From assembly GCA_904066235.2 (NCBI GenBank), contig CAJFCV020000004.1:5270001-5334000 (forward strand): a DNA stretch of 64,000 nt, read 5' to 3'. This document shows positions 1 through 10,770 of this stretch, piece after piece (within the stretch, counting starts at the first letter, position 1; each line of letters begins with the position of its first letter). The notes under the pieces are model-generated. The model was not told the DNA's origin and did no database searches. It saw only the letters and a list, made by a program, of their open reading frames with translations. Source of the DNA: Bursaphelenchus xylophilus (lineage: Eukaryota; Nematoda; Chromadorea; Rhabditida; Aphelenchoididae). Both the position numbers and the translations under genes were made by a program.

Positions 1-220
1 GGAGAGAAGAGGGGTCCAGGGCTGGCTGCTGGCTCGCGGGGCCGGGCTGTCGTCGCTGGAAAAGGGGCATGGGCGGGTAGCCGAACACCGCGCCGAACTG
101 GACTGGCGCGGGCGGGGGCGGCGGGACGGAAGCGGACGAATTGCCCGAAGCAAAGAATCCCGCCTGATCTGATGTGTACACGTCGATATCCAGGGCTGGA
201 TGTCGCGGAAGACCTTGAAC
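1..220 (-). CDS. Probable partial exon, left-edge gene (product unknown)
   Basis: On the minus strand one frame is open from about 220 down to position 1 and reads as a plausible protein: acidic/hydrophobic residues (ALDIDVYTSDQAGFFASG), a proline run (PPPPPAP) and a Gly/Pro/Gln-rich tail. It would continue left, outside the window, so only an internal piece is seen. The upstream boundary is unclear: the frame is closed by a stop at 221-223, and AG dinucleotides just before that could serve as acceptors. A second frame also reads plausibly at the 5' end (IPSDIESNKFKVFRDIQPW), so an assembly frameshift or a different splice is possible. GC content is much higher than in the neighbouring sequence. 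I do not recognise the family. Confidence 0.35.
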
Positions 221-3200
221 TTATTGCTTTCGATATCTGATGGTATCTGAATTAATATAACATGAACATGCGTCATTTGCAAGCCCGCACTTCGCGAGAA
301 GAACAAGTGTAATGGAAAAAGCAGTCAGACGACCTCAAACTTACATACCAAGAGCGTGTATGCAACATTCTCCAATTATCACGCACTAATAAAAACCAGG
401 AAAAGTAAGGCCCGCGATAATTGGCAGATTACACATAAACCGAAAGCAATTATGATGCAAAACGCGATTTTACTTCGAGACAAGCACGCGAGCAATGCCG
501 AGAACAACAGAAAATGAATCCTGCAGATTTTGGAAGCCCTGGGGTGATTAATCCCCGAGAATAAATACAAATCCAACCATAAATACCTCAGGTCCTAAGC
601 CTTCAAATGTCTAAAACCTTGCGTCCCGCGCCTTGTCGGGCATGTTTAATTTGTCGGAGCCCCGTCGAAATCCCTTAAACCGAATAAATTCCCCCGAAAG
701 TGGCAAAGCGTGTAAAACACACTACTAGTTTAGAAGGGTTACTTCTGAGCGGCGCAAGGGTTGTGTAAGGCCATGCCTTCTTGGCCAGGTGCTATACCGG
801 AAAGGAATTGGAATTATACAAGAACGTCGCCAAATCTGCGTCAGAAATGGTGTTATCCCCTGACGTCAATGGATGAAACAGAATGGAGCCGGGGATTTAG
901 ACCGGCTCTCTCTTCGCCCTAATCCCCCATTACACTCATGTTACATCAAAATATATTAATGTAGTCAATAATAGGTTCCGTGGATGTCATCAGAGACGCT
1001 ACATTTAATATTCATGTCGTTGAACGTTGATTGAAGTGCAAAGAAACCCAACACCAACTAAAAACCACCCGGAAAACCTCGGGAAAGTTAAAGAAATCTT
1101 CACGTAGGAATATCAGACTGTACTTTACTCCACTCCTAAAAAACGTTTCATATCAAAGGACAAGTTGTTGGGAAGAGATTATCTTTATCACTGACAATCC
1201 ATGAACTCTTCAAGTACAAGGAAATTAAATTGCAAGGAATGGTCTTTAAAAGTAATCATAACTTTCAAGGGATCCGCAATAAGTTTCGGAAATAAAACAG
1301 CTTCGATTTAAAGGAAAGACATTAGTTACTAAATTCGAGAAAAAGTTCTCGGAAGAAGGGATACTGTAACACTTAAGTTAAGTAAATTGAATGTAAGCCC
1401 GAAAAAATGGAAATTTATTTGTAAAATTGAATAAACCGGGTTACATTTGTGTAGAAACAGGGCAGTAAATATATTCTCATGACTTAAAAACCTATTATTT
1501 ACATGCAAATCGATCGTTTAAAAGAGTATTATTGGCGTGTAAAGTTATATTACCGACTAACACGACCTCTTCTCATTAAAAGACGAACTTTCTGGTTACT
1601 TGGAAAAGAGAATACTTCCATAAAATATGGCCAACTGCTTCGATTACTGGTTGACTCTACTCTTATCTCTCGCGGGGAAAACAAAACACGAGAATTTGTA
1701 TAACCCAGTAATCACAAAATAATAGTGATTATTGATATTTAAAAAGTAAAGCAAGTGAAACCAAAAATCCCTTCAGATCGTATCTTTGCGTATCTAAAAT
1801 AATGTAAAAGAAAGACGTCAATGCAATTACGGGAATGTATCCCTCAAAAAAGCCCTCGGGCAATGTTGACTTGGACTGGTTGTAAAGTGGATTTAGTAAT
1901 TAATTGTAAGTCCGATAATAACTGACGTCCTCAGGCTAAATCCCTTTGCCGGATACGAATTACCTCATTTCCATCTTAATCTGGCCTTAATTAGAAGTCA
2001 ATAATTGTTGTAATCAACTCTAAGAGGACTAAAAATGATGATAAACAAATACTAACGTTGTTTGCACAATCAAAACGTCGTAAAAGTTACAAAAATACGA
2101 TCCAAGATAGTAAACTGCGATATTGTACTAGATCGTACTCTGACCCTATTATTTCCTTGGAAATTACTCTCGCCGAACGTGCTAAGCGTAGGAAAATGGG
2201 GCCAAGAACGGGGGCCAAATGGGAAATAATGCGAGAAAACCCTGAATATGGATGAATGTAACAGAACAAGGGCGCCGGAGGGGAAGATAATCTCTTTTTC
2301 GGCCCGGGCCAGATGATAGTTTGTCCCACAAATTTTCTCGAGCGAAAAAACGAACGGCATCATGGAGTCGTGGCCTCGCGAAAAAACAAACCCATTAATA
2401 AATTGGACGGGGACCAGTTGATGAGTGCACATCTACATAAACTACTACAAGATGGGCTAAGTAATTACCCGAAATGATTAAAAAACCAACTGGAAGGACG
2501 ATCGGGGGACTAGACATGGAGGTAGGAAGCAAATTTAAAGTAAGTCAAATACAAGGAAATATCTTCTTATGACTCGGGGCCCCTCCCTTAACATTATTAG
2601 ATTTCTCGCTTTTCGGCCGCGCAAACTTTTCACTGTTCAAGAGCGATGTGAAAGTAATGTAAAAGTAACGTCAAGTGATATGAGAGAGGCTGCAGATGAC
2701 AGCTGGATTCGCGGAAGAGGCGGATATTCATTAAAGAAGGCCCTCCGGCCATGACTGGGAATGACCGATAAGTACATCAGGGATACAAAAATAACCGATT
2801 TCTGCTATACAATCGCGCTAAATGAGTACTCAAATACTATAATGGGACTACGAACTGAAGGGTTTCGAAAGGACAGCAGATTACTAAAAATACAACCAGC
2901 TATTTCCCAATCAAAAATAACAAATCGATGGTCGTAAGGAGTAAAGATAATGCAAATAAAGTATTCAGAAAACAATGCTTGATTAATTTAACAGGAGTGA
3001 CGGATATCTTTTTAGGCTGTTACTTATCACAATTTGAGCCCTAAACAAAGCAAAAGAAGAGAGCTCATCAAGCAATCTTCTCCTAACCAGGCCCAAATGA
3101 CCTAGTTCTGAGCAGTGCTGCATAAGTGCCGAATGCAAAAGCCTACGGCAGTTTTCGCGAAAGAAACATAGTTGGAAATAATTAAACACGCGTTAACCAA

Positions 3201-4951
3201 ACACCTGGGGCATTAAGAAGACAAACTTTATTTTTATTTTCACCTAAACCAACTAATATCGGGAAGAAAGCCTGGAGACAGCGCCACTCTTTTCGTGAGC
3301 CAGAAAAACGTTGCACTTTGTCTGAAAGGAAGAACTGAGGGTGAAGGATGGCCGGAGAGACAGCAGAGGCACAGGAAGAATAAGAAATAGTGCCACGAGT
3401 GAGGCCATAATCCCAAGGACGGCCGGAAAACGGCCGAAAGAGCGGTTTGCGCCGCGGGCCCTGCTCGACTTTTGAGGCCCCGAATTTCGAACCAAAATAC
3501 CGGAGAATTTATTTAATAAATATTAAAACAGGAAGGTTTGATTAATTGGATTACTTGGCCTTACGGTAATCACGAAAGAAAAGTGACAGATGGAACGGCG
3601 TCGGAAGGAAGGGGAAATGAGTCCGGAAAAAGATAATGCCCTTAAGGTTTAGTCCCAGAAAACCCCAAGACTTCAGATTCCCCACGATGGCTATTAATTT
3701 CGAGTAGCGATTACCTCAGCTAGCAATTTCATGGCGAAACCACCCAATTTGGCCCAATGGATGCCCTTAAGGCAAAAACAGAATAATTATCAAAAAAAAA
3801 GTCAAGGACAAATCTATTAAATCGTACATCTTGACAAGAATAGGGACCCCGAAAGAATAGCTAACAACGAGAAAAGCTGTCAAATCGCCTAACCAAGGCA
3901 TCAAATCCCTCCTAATTAACGAAAATTGCTCGTAACTGGTAAAGTCTCAGAAATATAGCATACACGGAACTTGGACCGGTCTTCTCAAAAGTCCAAAAGT
4001 CAGCGCAAATGAATTTTTGCCCAAGGGCAAATAACCCAGGAAAACCCAAAAATCGAAAAGTAAACAGGAAAACTTTCGAAATATGTCAAAAGTGTAGACA
4101 AAGAAAGGGATCACAAGTTGAGGGGTCCCGGCCAAAGAGACTGCATTATCGGTGGCCAAAAAAGGAAACAGAAAACTCGAGAAAAGGGCTATTTCTCGCT
4201 CCTGTGCGGCCTCGTTTTCGGCCGAATCCGTTCGGATTTGTGTTTGAGAAAGCCGAGAAACGGGCCGGCCTCAGAAGACGAAACTCATGGCCACATTCCC
4301 GGGAATATGCGGCCCAGGCCAGGTCGGCCATGTATAATCGCTGACTGGATCAGACTCGAGGGTGTTGTGGACCAAATCAGCCATGCGCTGGGTCCACCCC
4401 TCTGCCTCGAGGCCCTCAGGTAATTGAGTCCCCTCACGTGAAAACACCTCCGGCAAATAATTCATGCACCAGGAAATCTGAAGCCGAAGCTTCCAGAAGG
4501 GGCACGGATTACACTTAGGGATGTAGAGTAAACTTGGGGATTAAGAGTTTCAAACAGGCAGAAACGGGGCAGATTGGGACGGCATGCATTATTCAAATAT
4601 CGAGAGTATACACCTTTCTATGGGGACCTCTAATCCGATTTGTTTCGTCTAGAGTCATAATCTTCCCAATTCGTTATAATAATTGATTACGTCTCCAATC
4701 GCATCAACGAAGACGTATAAAATAATAAACCGCTTAAGGATGCTCTTCAAAGTACTAAAAGAACTGTAAATTCATTTACAAAAGCGAGATGACAGCGTTC
4801 CGTGAACATAAAGCTAATTAAAGTAATCAGATTTCGGATTCAAAGCGGCGCAATACCTGTGTTATTTAACGGCAAAAACAGAAACAAAATGCATTACTCT
4901 AATGGATGACACAACTAGGGCAAGCTCCTGCTCACAATCTCGTATTTATTA
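221..4951. other. No supportable gene; probable intron or intergenic DNA
   Basis: Short open frames occur on both strands (for example 2070-2432, 3253-3495 and 4009-4423) but overlap one another, lack splice signals in register and show no domain. Composition alternates between A-rich stretches and short GC-rich islands (around 2200-2400, 3350-3480 and 4120-4420). It may be a long 5' intron of the minus-strand gene at the left edge. Confidence 0.5.
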
Positions 4952-5022
4952 GGGTGGTCCAAAAGTCTTTTCGTTTTTTTTGTTAAAACTTTAAACATAA
5001 TTTTACAACAAACGAAAACTAG

Positions 5023-5658
5023 TTAAGTTTCGAAGTAAAGGCCGTTTGAATCTATGGCTTGAACCCATCTATCGGCAAGTTGTGCGATCCCGCTGCGGTA
5101 CCGCTCCTTGTTCATAGAGGCGAAAAACTCGCGGCACCCGTTTTCGACATCGTCCAGATCATTGAGGCTACGACCACGCAGAAAGTGTGCCATGGAGCGA
5201 AAAAGGTGATAGTCGTGTGACACAATGTGCAGACTATTCGCTGGATCTGGAAGAAGTTCAATGGCGTCGAGAGTTTTGGTTTTTTCCTTCGTTTGTTTGG
5301 CGGTGCGAGGTTTTGCGTTGCCTTGTTGCAGGGGTACGCGGGTTTGATTGATCAAAGCGGGATATTTTTTGCCAATCGCTGCATACATTCGATCGAGTGG
5401 AGTGTAGTAGAGGTCTGCGTCGCTAGTCCGACCATTTGGCACGAAGTCGAAGTGAATTACGCCTTCAAAATTGCTTTTTAAGACGTCTTGCCCTCGAGGT
5501 CCGTGTCGCCGTCGTTGAATCGTTTGAACCAATCGCGCAGTACGATCTGAGACCACATTGTAGCCTTCAACTTCGCTTATCTTCTTTGCTGCTGCAGTTG
5601 CGTTGAAGCCTTGTTTTCGGTAATAACGTAAAAAAACACGAATTTCGGATTTTTCCAT
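5023..5658 (-). pseudogene. Internally deleted mariner transposase
   Basis: A continuous 211-residue frame begins at an ATG and carries an N-terminal helix-turn-helix half (MEKSEIRVFLRYYRKQGFNA), then jumps at about residue 60 to the middle of the catalytic domain (EGVIHFDFVPNG) and ends with the family C-terminus (DYHLFRSM and a final NGLYFET). Mariner transposases are about 340-350 residues; the missing ~130 residues include the rest of the DNA-binding domain and the first catalytic aspartate. The position of the second catalytic aspartate, normally inside HDNARPH, reads QGNAKPR, so that aspartate is glycine here. The region of the third is also rearranged (PDPANSLHIVSHDYHLF). The protein should be catalytically dead although the frame is intact. 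Confidence 0.88.
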
Positions 5659-5711
5659 GTTTTTTCTACAGCTTAAAAGATTTTAAATAAAAGACCAATT
5701 AAAATTTTTAA

Positions 5712-7402
5712 AGGACCACAAAAGGTATTTTTTGAACCGAAATTTGCTCGGCTAAAAAATTGACTATCAGGGATTTTCGCGTCGAGAAAATTCCGAAGAA
5801 CAAATGTTCTCGATTTTTTTCGGATAAGGAGATTTCCGGAGTTTTTGTTCTGACCTCCCTGCAGGCATTCCTGGACATCGGCTGGCAATGTGATTCGATA
5901 AAATGGAGGATCATCCCTGATTCTGCAGTCTCAATTTGGACCTCCACCTCGAAAAGTAAGTTAATATTTTAGTGTTTTTGGCTATTTTAGGTAATTTTTA
6001 AGGCGGTGAAGCACGAAAATGAGTTTAGTTCCAAAATTAGCCACCCAGGAGTGCTGGTGGTCGAGTTTTTGGGAACATCGAGTCAAAAATTTGGACCAGG
6101 ATACCTAGTATAATATCGTTTTTTCCAGGTATTGAATCCAGATGCAGCCAGACGGCTCAAAGTTGCGCTACGAGGGCACACTAAAGCCTACAAATAGATT
6201 TTCGACGGGTATAAACCAATGGGAATTGAATATTCGACGTGATGTCAAATCAAAAACGTAAGAGTTTTACTTTGTTCTGCAGTTTAGGCCTGGAAATGTT
6301 TGATTTTTGAGCAAGCCAATGGGGTAAGCTTCCTAGTGATGCTCTGTGGAATGCGGTTGCTCCATCTTGCGCCATCCCAGACGGCTAACCATGATCAATG
6401 TGTAACATTATTTTTTCAGGCTAGCGCGCTCCACGACCGCAAAGCTTCGACTATGAGAAAGTTTAGACAGAACGGACAATACGAAGATCTCATCGATGAC
6501 AAGGGCAAATTCAATTTATCATTTCTTTTAAATAGTAACAAAAATACTTCTCATTGGTAAATAATAAATATAATAACGCAATTGTAGCTGCAGGGACTTT
6601 TGAATCCACCAGAATTGTTTTGTTGAGCCCTCTAGACTCGGCTGGCGGGCATTGGTGCCGGGATTCCTGAAAATAGTACATTACGTTAGGCGTTTTGGTC
6701 AATTTTTTGTCTCAATCTTCTCAAAAACTCGTTATTATTACCTAAAATAGCCAAAACCACTAAAATATTGACTTACATGTTCTTTTCGAGGTGGAGGTCC
6801 AATTTGATACAGGGATGATCCTTCATTGTGTCGAATCCATAGGTCGAAACTCTTACGTTTTTGATTTGACATCAAGTCGAATATTCAATCCCCATTGGTT
6901 TATACCCGTCGAAAATCTATTTGGAGGCTTTAGTGTGCCCTCGTAGCGCAACTTTGAGCCGTCTGGCTGCATCTGGATTCAATACCTAGAAAAAACGATA
7001 TTATACTAGGTATCCTGGTCCCAATTTTTGACTCGATGTTCCCAAAAACTCGACCACCAGCACTCCTGGGTGGCTAATTTTGGAACTAAACTCATTTTCG
7101 TGCTTCACCGCCTTAAAAATTACCTAAAATAGCCAAAAACACTAAAATATTAACTTACTTTTCGAGGTGGAGGTCCAAATTGAGACTGCAGAATCAGGGA
7201 TGATCCTCCATTTTATCGAATCACATTGCCAGCCGATGTCCAGGAATGCCTGCAGGGAGGTCAGAACAAAAACTCCGGAAATCTCCTTATCCGAAAAAAA
7301 TCGAGAACATTTGTTCTTCGGAATTTTCTCGACGCGAAAATCCCTGATAGTCAATTTTTTAGCCGAGCAAATTTCGGTTCAAAAAATACCTTTTGTGGTC
7401 CT
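5712..7402. mobile_element. TTAA-flanked element with ~550-bp inverted repeats, nested in mariner
   Basis: 5712-6263 and 6848-7402 are near-identical inverted copies. The outer ends (AGGACCACAAAAGGTATTTT) are each bordered by TTAA (5708-5711 and 7403-7406), the target duplication typical of piggyBac-type transposons. The unpaired centre (about 6264-6847) is unrelated to mariner and contains a partial extra copy of the arm (6735-6850 resembles 7118-7210). No transposase is recognisable, so it appears non-autonomous. Each arm holds an exon-like open frame followed by a consensus splice donor (see separate entry). The superfamily rests only on the TTAA flanks. Confidence 0.8.
5760..5958 (+). other. 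Exon-like open frame inside the foldback arm (captured sequence?)
   Basis: From the ATG at 5760 the left arm reads about 66 codons (begins MTIRDFRVEKIPKNK, later SLQAFLDIGWQCDSIKWRI) and meets a strong donor (AAAA|GTAAGT) near 5958. The right arm carries the same frame inverted (7354 down to about 7156). Further in, TTTTTTCCAG near 6129 could be an acceptor. The pattern suggests a gene fragment with introns captured by the element, or the remnant of its own gene. I do not recognise the protein. Confidence 0.35.
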
Positions 7403-7537
7403 TTAATATATATTATGATAAAGCAGCTCAAGACCTTTAAAAATATATATAATACATTCATCTAAAAGTCTTTATTTTGTACAAAAACAATTGGACAAAA
7501 AGACACCTGAAAAAACGAAAAGACTTTTGGACCACCC

Positions 7538-8958
7538 TAATATTTACACTTTTAAATCTTTGGATATTTCGTGCAAACAAATAAATAAAGGGTAAACTAA
7601 ACATAGCCGCCGCCCTTTGTTGAAATAGGACTATAGTGATGTCATTAGAAAAGGAAGGAATTATAATGAGATGGGGAAGAATTGGATTAGACACAGAATA
7701 CCCAAATTCGGCGGGTTTTACAAAAAAAGGCCCTCAGAACGCTTAAATAAATAATTGAGTGTGATTACCGCTTTATTTAAATATTTGGAAAAATTCTTGC
7801 ATGAGAATTAAAACAAGTTTTTTTCGAAAACTAATCCAGGGATAATTGTTAAGAAATATGCCCACAAATTTCTACAACCTTGCCCCCAACGACATGCCCC
7901 CAAATAGGCGTGCAGAAGCTGTCCCCCAAAATATTTCCAACATGCCCAAATATACAAAAATTACAGTGGGAGCTATATTTCACCTCGGACTGAAAAATTT
8001 TGAAATTCGCAGTGTTGATTAGGTTAAGTAAAATTTCCAAGTTTGTGACTAATTGACAAATGTTGACTTATTACGTAATCACCACTGCGAAATTTTGTGT
8101 GATTACCACCCTAAAATCACACCAATTTTTGCATTTGGAGGCATATTAGGAATATTATTTTAAAGACACAAATTTGGGGGCATGTGTTTGGGGACAAAAT
8201 GATAGAAACTTGGGATCAACCACTACCACTGCGTTGTCCTTAATCCAGTGTCTGGTTTTGAGGATTTAGATTGCGTATGTGCATGGTGCGTATTTGTATT
8301 ACTGAATTTTTGAGGGTCTCATTAATTGGCAATCCTGTTCATTTCAGAATAATTAAGAGCATGTCGCCTGTTGCCAGCATTTCCAACTGGCGTTCCAATG
8401 TCACAAAATTTTAACTTTCCCGGAAAAAAGGTACAATACGAGTTCAAATGAGTACCCGCAGACCGTTTAAAAATGTAAACACTCATGCAAACACGTTCTC
8501 TTAACATTTATTATTGATGTTTTATTTTGTTGTCAAATGAGGTTTGGAATGAAACAAGCAAGGCCTGCAGGCAATCCAACTAACAACAACTACACAAAAT
8601 TTTGATAATATTCCGGAAAATATTTCATCGGATTTAATAATTCAATCCCTAACGGCAGCAGCCAAAAATAGCACTAGGATGGCACCAAACATCAAGAGCA
8701 GCAGCCGTATGAACATTTTCTCCATTGCCGGGTTGTCAATGTGACATTTTTGTCAGGAATTTTCCTAAATATGCCTCTTCGAGGGCGCTTTCTACCGTAA
8801 TCTCCCGACAGGGAAAGAGTATAAAACTAAAAAATGCTGTTTTATTTATAAAAGTTAAGTACTGGTAGCACAAAGCATGCATCTAAACAAACGTTAATTT
8901 CTGTGTTGCACTGCTCTGCAAGACTCTTTCTTTAAATACACAAGGCAATCGCAGTATA
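7538..8958. other. Intergenic; degenerate G-run inverted motifs, no gene seen
   Basis: No frame with domain or splice support. Clusters of CCCCCAAA at 7880-7945 and of GGGGGCATG/GGGGACA at 8175-8200 are loosely inverted with respect to each other and may mark an old, decayed foldback element. Confidence 0.4.
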
Positions 8959-9205
8959 CAGTGAGGGACGGGATCCAATGGCAAAAAAACGACTCATTTT
9001 GCATCCTGGAAGGGACCAAAATGTCTCCAAACCCTTCCCTTCTCTAAGCTAAAAACCCCGATTTGAAGAGCCCGCCTTGAAGGAAAGGGCGCGCTTTTCA
9101 AAGCGGATTTTTTTCGCTTAGAGAAGGGAAGGGTTTGGAGTCATTTTGGCCCCTTCCGGGATGCAAAAGAAGACGTTTTTTGCCATTGGATCAGGTCCCT
9201 CACTG
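8959..9205. mobile_element. MITE, Tc1/mariner type, 247 bp, near-palindromic
   Basis: The two halves are inverted copies over almost the full length, starting CAGTGAGGGAC and including GGATCCAATGGCAAAAAA on the left and TTTTTTGCCATTGGATC on the right. TA dinucleotides flank both ends. No coding capacity. CAGTG-type ends and TA targets fit the Tc1/mariner superfamily. The two arms differ at a few positions, so it is not brand new. Confidence 0.85.
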
Positions 9206-9426
9206 TATGTTTACAGACTTTGCAACTACTCCGTTCGCAACATTTCAAAGCTCATCTTTGAACTCGAAATTGCAAATTTACGTGTTGGATTTCCGAAATG
9301 AAAAAGATTTGTAATTCCCGAAGGACCCATACCCTCCGGCACTTGTCCTTATCTCATCTCCCCGACCCCGTCTAATCTCCGCTGTAAACAACAATAGATC
9401 TAATCCTAATTATGTATGCAAATGCG

Positions 9427-9440
9427 CCCATAAAAGGGAC
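9427..9440 (+). promoter_or_regulatory. TATA-like box before the HIU hydrolase gene
   Basis: CATAAAAGGG lies about 50 bp before the ATG at 9481, a reasonable core-promoter spacing with a short 5' UTR. Inference from sequence only. Confidence 0.35.
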
Positions 9441-9480
9441 TCATCCCTCTCCAACCTTTTCTAGTCATCCCATCTCCACC

Positions 9481-10323
9481 ATGCCTACTGGATGCAACAA
9501 ACCCTGGCTGATCTGTGCGGTCTTCTTCTTTGCAGGTATCTAAAATCATAAAGACTAATGATCTCAGTGATCATTGTAGGGTTGGCTATAATGGTAAATG
9601 CAATTCCGACGGCTTCCGGACCTGGGAAGACCGAGCCGGATGAGAGGATCAGCTCTCACGTACTTGATATATCCAATGGAAGCCCAGCAAAAGGCGTCAA
9701 ATTGGTTAGCTTTAAGTACAACGACAGTACCCAGAGATGGGTGGAGCTGCGCGAAACGTGAGTTCATCTTATAATTATATGCCCACAATCCATTTATAAT
9801 ACTCGGACAAACAGTGTAGCCTCAGAATAATATACTGTCTTCGAAAATATAATTAAACCTATTATTATTGTAAATTCGGACAGACTAATTGGCGAGTATA
9901 TTAACTTACGCCGAGAGAGCCAGCCTTCTGCGCTCTTGACATTATCCTGAACGCCTATTAAGGTTACATCCAAAGGCACTGTCATCCCAAGTTAGGAAAC
10001 CTTCCCTTCAGTCTAATAAGATTAAATGATCTGTGAAATAGTATAATGACGATTAACCTTAGAGTAACTGATGCGAATGGAAGAGTAAATTCAGTCCATC
10101 CGGGTCTACCATTGGACACCGGAATCTACAAGATCACTTTCCATGTACAAGAATACTTCGACAACCTCAATCAATCTACTTTTTACCCGCAAATTGATGT
10201 GAGTACTACACTTATTTTGTTATCTTACTTTAGGTGGTGTTCCGAGTAACCGATGCCAACCTCAAACTGCATGTCCCTCTGACATTGAGCAACTTTGGAT
10301 ACTCGACCTACAAAGGCCAATAG
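9481..10323 (+). CDS. 5-hydroxyisourate hydrolase (transthyretin-related), secreted form
   Basis: Four exons: 9481-9535, 9580-9757, 10063-10198 and 10234-10323 (152 residues). HIU hydrolase converts 5-hydroxyisourate, made by urate oxidase, to OHCU in purine breakdown. Family marks are visible: the N-terminal HVLD histidine (ISSHVLDISNGSPAKGV), the DANGRV arginine, the HPGLPLDTGIYKITFHVQEYF block with FYPQ, and the second histidine in LHVPLTLSNFGYSTYKG. Two things are odd. The first ~30 residues (PWLICAVFFFAG...IMVNA) look like a signal peptide, whereas the enzyme is often cytosolic or peroxisomal. The classic C-terminus YRGS is changed to YKGQ. An AATAAA lies near 10379. A nematode transthyretin-like secreted protein is the alternative, but the conserved histidines favour HIU hydrolase ancestry. 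Confidence 0.88.
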
Positions 10324-10770
10324 AATCGATCTTTGATAAAAAAAAATCTTGCGCTTTATCTCTTACGACATTTATACGAATAAATATCAACGTTAGAATA
10401 CATAAATAAACTCGTTGGAGTGGAAAAAACCGTTATGGGGACATTTAAAAGGATGGACCGTAGAAAATAACAAGAAATAACCAAGAAAAAGAAATAAACA
10501 TAAACGACTTGTACAAAAAACTATGTTTGGGCGAAATGGAAACAGAAAACAAAGATAACACTGAATATGCACAAAATAACGATGAAAAATAAAAATAAGG
10601 TCAATGGAGTTTGAGAAAAAACTATGAGCTAAGATGAGTTGGAATAAAATATGCTTCGATGGGGATTACTTCTGAAGATAAGACCAATCTGCCAAAGACA
10701 AGCGCGGAAAAGTTTGCGCGTTCCGGTAATTTCTAAAACAGCCGTATACACCATGAGTAAAATCAAAGTC
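10324..10770. other. Convergent 3' intergenic space, A-rich, no gene
   Basis: The space separates the 3' ends of the HIU hydrolase (+) and zinc-finger (-) genes. It is very A-rich and contains polyadenylation-like AATAAA motifs. Nothing else is seen. Confidence 0.5.

Larger units (their letters stand above)
4952..7537 (-). mobile_element. Mariner-family transposon, interrupted by a second element
   Basis: The ends are perfect inverted repeats of about 28 bp (outermost bases GGGTGGTCCAAAAGTCTTTT) at 4952 and 7537, flanked by TA on both sides, the mariner target site. Between them lie a minus-strand mariner transposase fragment (5023-5658) and a foreign element (5712-7402). Without the insert, the mariner is about 0.9 kb against the usual ~1.3 kb, which matches the internal deletion seen in the transposase. 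Identical ends suggest recent movement, probably mobilised in trans. Confidence 0.9.

Noticed and set aside
3253..3495. Minus-strand frame with a signal-peptide-like MASLVALFLILPVPLLSL
   Set aside because: The hydrophobic run is isolated, the rest has no recognisable domain, and no in-phase donor or downstream exon was found.
4009..4423. Overlapping plus-strand frames of ~100 codons in a GC-rich island
   Set aside because: Two plus frames and two minus frames are open over the same bases, none with a domain, splice site or start context; this is expected in GC-rich DNA lacking A/T-rich stop codons.
7167..7465. Two plus-strand frames (MEVQIETAESG..., MPADVQECLQG...) as separate genes
   Set aside because: They lie in the right arm of the foldback element and are the inverse of the left-arm frames; not independent genes.
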